The position numbers and the translations under genes were made by a program. A DNA stretch of 5,633 nt from assembly GCA_900766925.1 (NCBI GenBank), contig CAAFXG010000369.1, positions 1 to 5,633 on the forward strand. The letters are read 5' to 3'. Of the stretch, positions 4,884 to 5,633 are shown piece after piece. Source of the stretch: Lachnospiraceae bacterium (lineage in GTDB: Bacteria; Bacillota; Clostridia; Lachnospirales; Lachnospiraceae). Position 1 is the stretch's first letter. Each line of letters begins with the position of its first letter. The notes under the pieces were generated by a model, which worked only from the letters and a program-made list of their open reading frames with translations, was not told the DNA's origin and ran no database searches.

Positions 4884-5063
4884 ATGAATTGTAAGAGCTT
4901 TTTTTCAGTCGCATACAAAGTTATAATGGCGACTGGTGTTATTGCAGAGTTAGTGAATATCGTTGTCTGCTACAAGAACAGCGGTAAACTCAGTACAACA
5001 ACAAACGGTGCAGTCGCTGATTCAACTGCTGCGCCTCAAAACGGAGTGGAAGAAGGTGCGTAA
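4884..5063 (+). CDS. Small single-pass membrane protein, 59 residues
   Basis: I choose ATG 4884, giving 59 residues. A TTG 9 nt earlier is in frame but unlikely as a start. Residues 7-32 (about FSVAYKVIMATGVIAELVNIVVCY) form one hydrophobic segment suited to a membrane helix. The tail (KLSTTTNGAVADSTAAPQNGVEEGA) is Thr/Ala/Asn-rich, low in complexity and probably disordered. The start has upstream A/T-rich sequence (AATTTTTGAGAACT) but no Shine-Dalgarno site. The stop overlaps the next gene, which begins at GTG 5056, so the two are coupled. The N-terminus is not clearly a cleavable signal, since the segment is long and no lipobox is present. The function is unknown; a holin-like or anchor role is possible but unsupported. 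Confidence 0.6.
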   Translation: MNCKSFFSVAYKVIMATGVIAELVNIVVCYKNSGKLSTTTNGAVADSTAAPQNGVEEGA

Positions 5064-5202
5064 TGAAGAAGGCCTTGACATTCTAATTGCAATCCTTGAC
5101 GGTGTATTATACTGCATTAAGGGGATTAAGAAAATTCTCGGAGGAATAGATAAACTGGATAATTATAATAATAATAAGTCTGGCAAGTCTGTTTCTCCTT
5201 AG
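5056..5202 (+). CDS. Small amphipathic protein, 48 residues, GTG start overlapping the upstream gene
   Basis: GTG at 5056 overlaps the previous gene by 8 nt and is preceded by GGAG...GAAG (5043-5055), a fair ribosome binding site. The frame is open further upstream (to a TTG near 4963), but that part lies inside the preceding gene and reads as an out-of-frame shadow. The product is VRNEEGLDILIAILDGVLYCIKGIKKILGG and onward: residues 7-32 alternate hydrophobic runs with Lys/Asp and could form an amphipathic or weakly membrane-inserting helix. The tail is Asn/Lys/Ser-rich. An overlapping pair of a one-helix membrane protein and an amphipathic small protein can be a two-part lysis or membrane device, but this is only analogy. 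The existence of the gene rests on the overlap and the uninterrupted frame. Confidence 0.5.
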   Translation: MRNEEGLDILIAILDGVLYCIKGIKKILGGIDKLDNYNNNKSGKSVSP

Positions 5203-5230
5203 TTTTTAACCATTTCAAAATCGAAAGAAA

Positions 5231-5374
5231 ATGAAAGAAAAGAAATCAGAGCTAATCATCCGTGCCGTCAATAAAAGCGGCATGGTGAAACTTATCAGGA
5301 ATACGAGGGCAAAGGTAATCAAGTTCCCACGCCCTGCCGTATATCCAAGCGTTAACTATTTCACAATAGCATAA
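5231..5374 (+). CDS. Small basic protein, 47 residues
   Basis: ATG 5231 follows an A-rich leader (CGAAAGAAA) and the frame ends at TAA 5372-5374. The 47-residue product (MKEKKSELIIRAVNKSGMVKLIRNTRAKVIKF...) is strongly basic, with Lys/Arg spread through residues 2-31 and then a Pro-rich PRPAVYPSVNY end. It has no membrane segment. The charge suggests nucleic-acid binding, but no known fold is recognised. It sits 28 nt after one gene and 20 nt before the next, consistent with one transcript. The short length keeps confidence moderate. Confidence 0.5.
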   Translation: MKEKKSELIIRAVNKSGMVKLIRNTRAKVIKFPRPAVYPSVNYFTIA

Positions 5375-5394
5375 CTTTTTAAACATAGAATAAC

Positions 5395-5633
5395 ATGAAG
5401 AAAAATGAACAAACAATGGTAGTCTCTCCTACTGCTGGGGAGATTACATCAGAGAAAACATTAGGCATCAACGATAAGGACATCATTGAAGCTGAAGTTA
5501 TCGAAGATGAAGAATGGGGTGATGAGCATCCTAACTTCATAGAGTCAAACACTCAGGCTATAACGCTTGATGAGTTGACTAACAAGAACATTATCCCAAC
5601 TTTCTGCGACAACACACTTACCATTTCCCACCA
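5395..5633 (+). CDS. DUF3871-like protein, N-terminal part, runs off the window
   Basis: ATG 5395 follows TAGAATAAC, A-rich and without a Shine-Dalgarno site. The visible 79 codons stay open to the right edge. Residues 1-50 are acidic and probably disordered (GINDKDIIEAEVIEDEEWGDEHPN). Residues 55-79 (AITLDELTNKNIIPTFCDNTLTISH) match my memory of the start of DUF3871 proteins of Bacteroidetes mobile elements, where a short I/V-P-x-F segment with a TISH motif opens the domain. DUF3871 has no assigned function; its members are usually several hundred residues long, so most of the gene lies outside. The assignment rests on recall of a short motif, not on a search. Confidence 0.6.
   Translation, partial: MKKNEQTMVVSPTAGEITSEKTLGINDKDIIEAEVIEDEEWGDEHPNFIESNTQAITLDELTNKNIIPTFCDNTLTISH

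Noticed and set aside
1..5633. tRNA genes or CRISPR array
   Set aside because: No T-arm consensus (GGTTCGAATCC-like) in a cloverleaf context and no regularly spaced repeats were found by eye.

Overview
The window is AT-rich and almost entirely plus-strand. It looks like part of a mobile element (plasmid, integrative element or phage) of a Bacteroidales-type bacterium. Three things point there. The last gene starts like the DUF3871 family of Bacteroidetes mobile elements. Most start codons are preceded by A-rich sequence rather than a Shine-Dalgarno site, as is usual in Bacteroidetes. The genes are small, tightly packed and mostly of unknown function. The host assignment is inference. I see no integrase, relaxase, capsid or tail gene, so the kind of element stays open.

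Bases 1-2913 form one compact operon of five genes joined by ATGA or short overlaps, or a 1-nt gap. They are a small protein (5' end outside the window), an unknown 134-residue protein, a diverged paralogue of the first small protein, a charged 73-residue protein, and a 589-residue helicase-like ATPase with Walker A, Walker B and an SF2 motif VI-like segment. A hairpin (2916-2967) and a terminator-like stem (3014-3048) follow.

Bases 2914-4560 are the most unusual part. A 214-residue GIY-YIG homing endonuclease with NUMOD3 and NUMOD1 DNA-binding modules (3457-4101) sits between two highly structured non-coding stretches. The upstream one (about 540 nt) holds a large imperfect hairpin, several smaller hairpins and an H-type pseudoknot abutting the only perfect AGGAGG ribosome binding site in the window. 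The downstream one (about 335 nt) reads as a compact folded RNA: pseudoknot, multi-branched junction, long arm, and a final 18-pair hairpin with a U-rich tail. Many helices use G-U pairs that work only in plus-strand RNA. A 9-nt segment near 4135 can compete for the terminator stem. I could not match this RNA to group I or group II introns or another class I recognise, so a new structured RNA or degenerate/novel intron-like mobile RNA is the main lead.

Bases 4589-5374 hold four very small genes: two 59-residue single-pass membrane proteins, a 48-residue protein with a GTG start overlapping the second, and a basic 47-residue protein. A clear terminator (4772-4802) separates the first from the rest. 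A DUF3871-like gene runs off the right edge.
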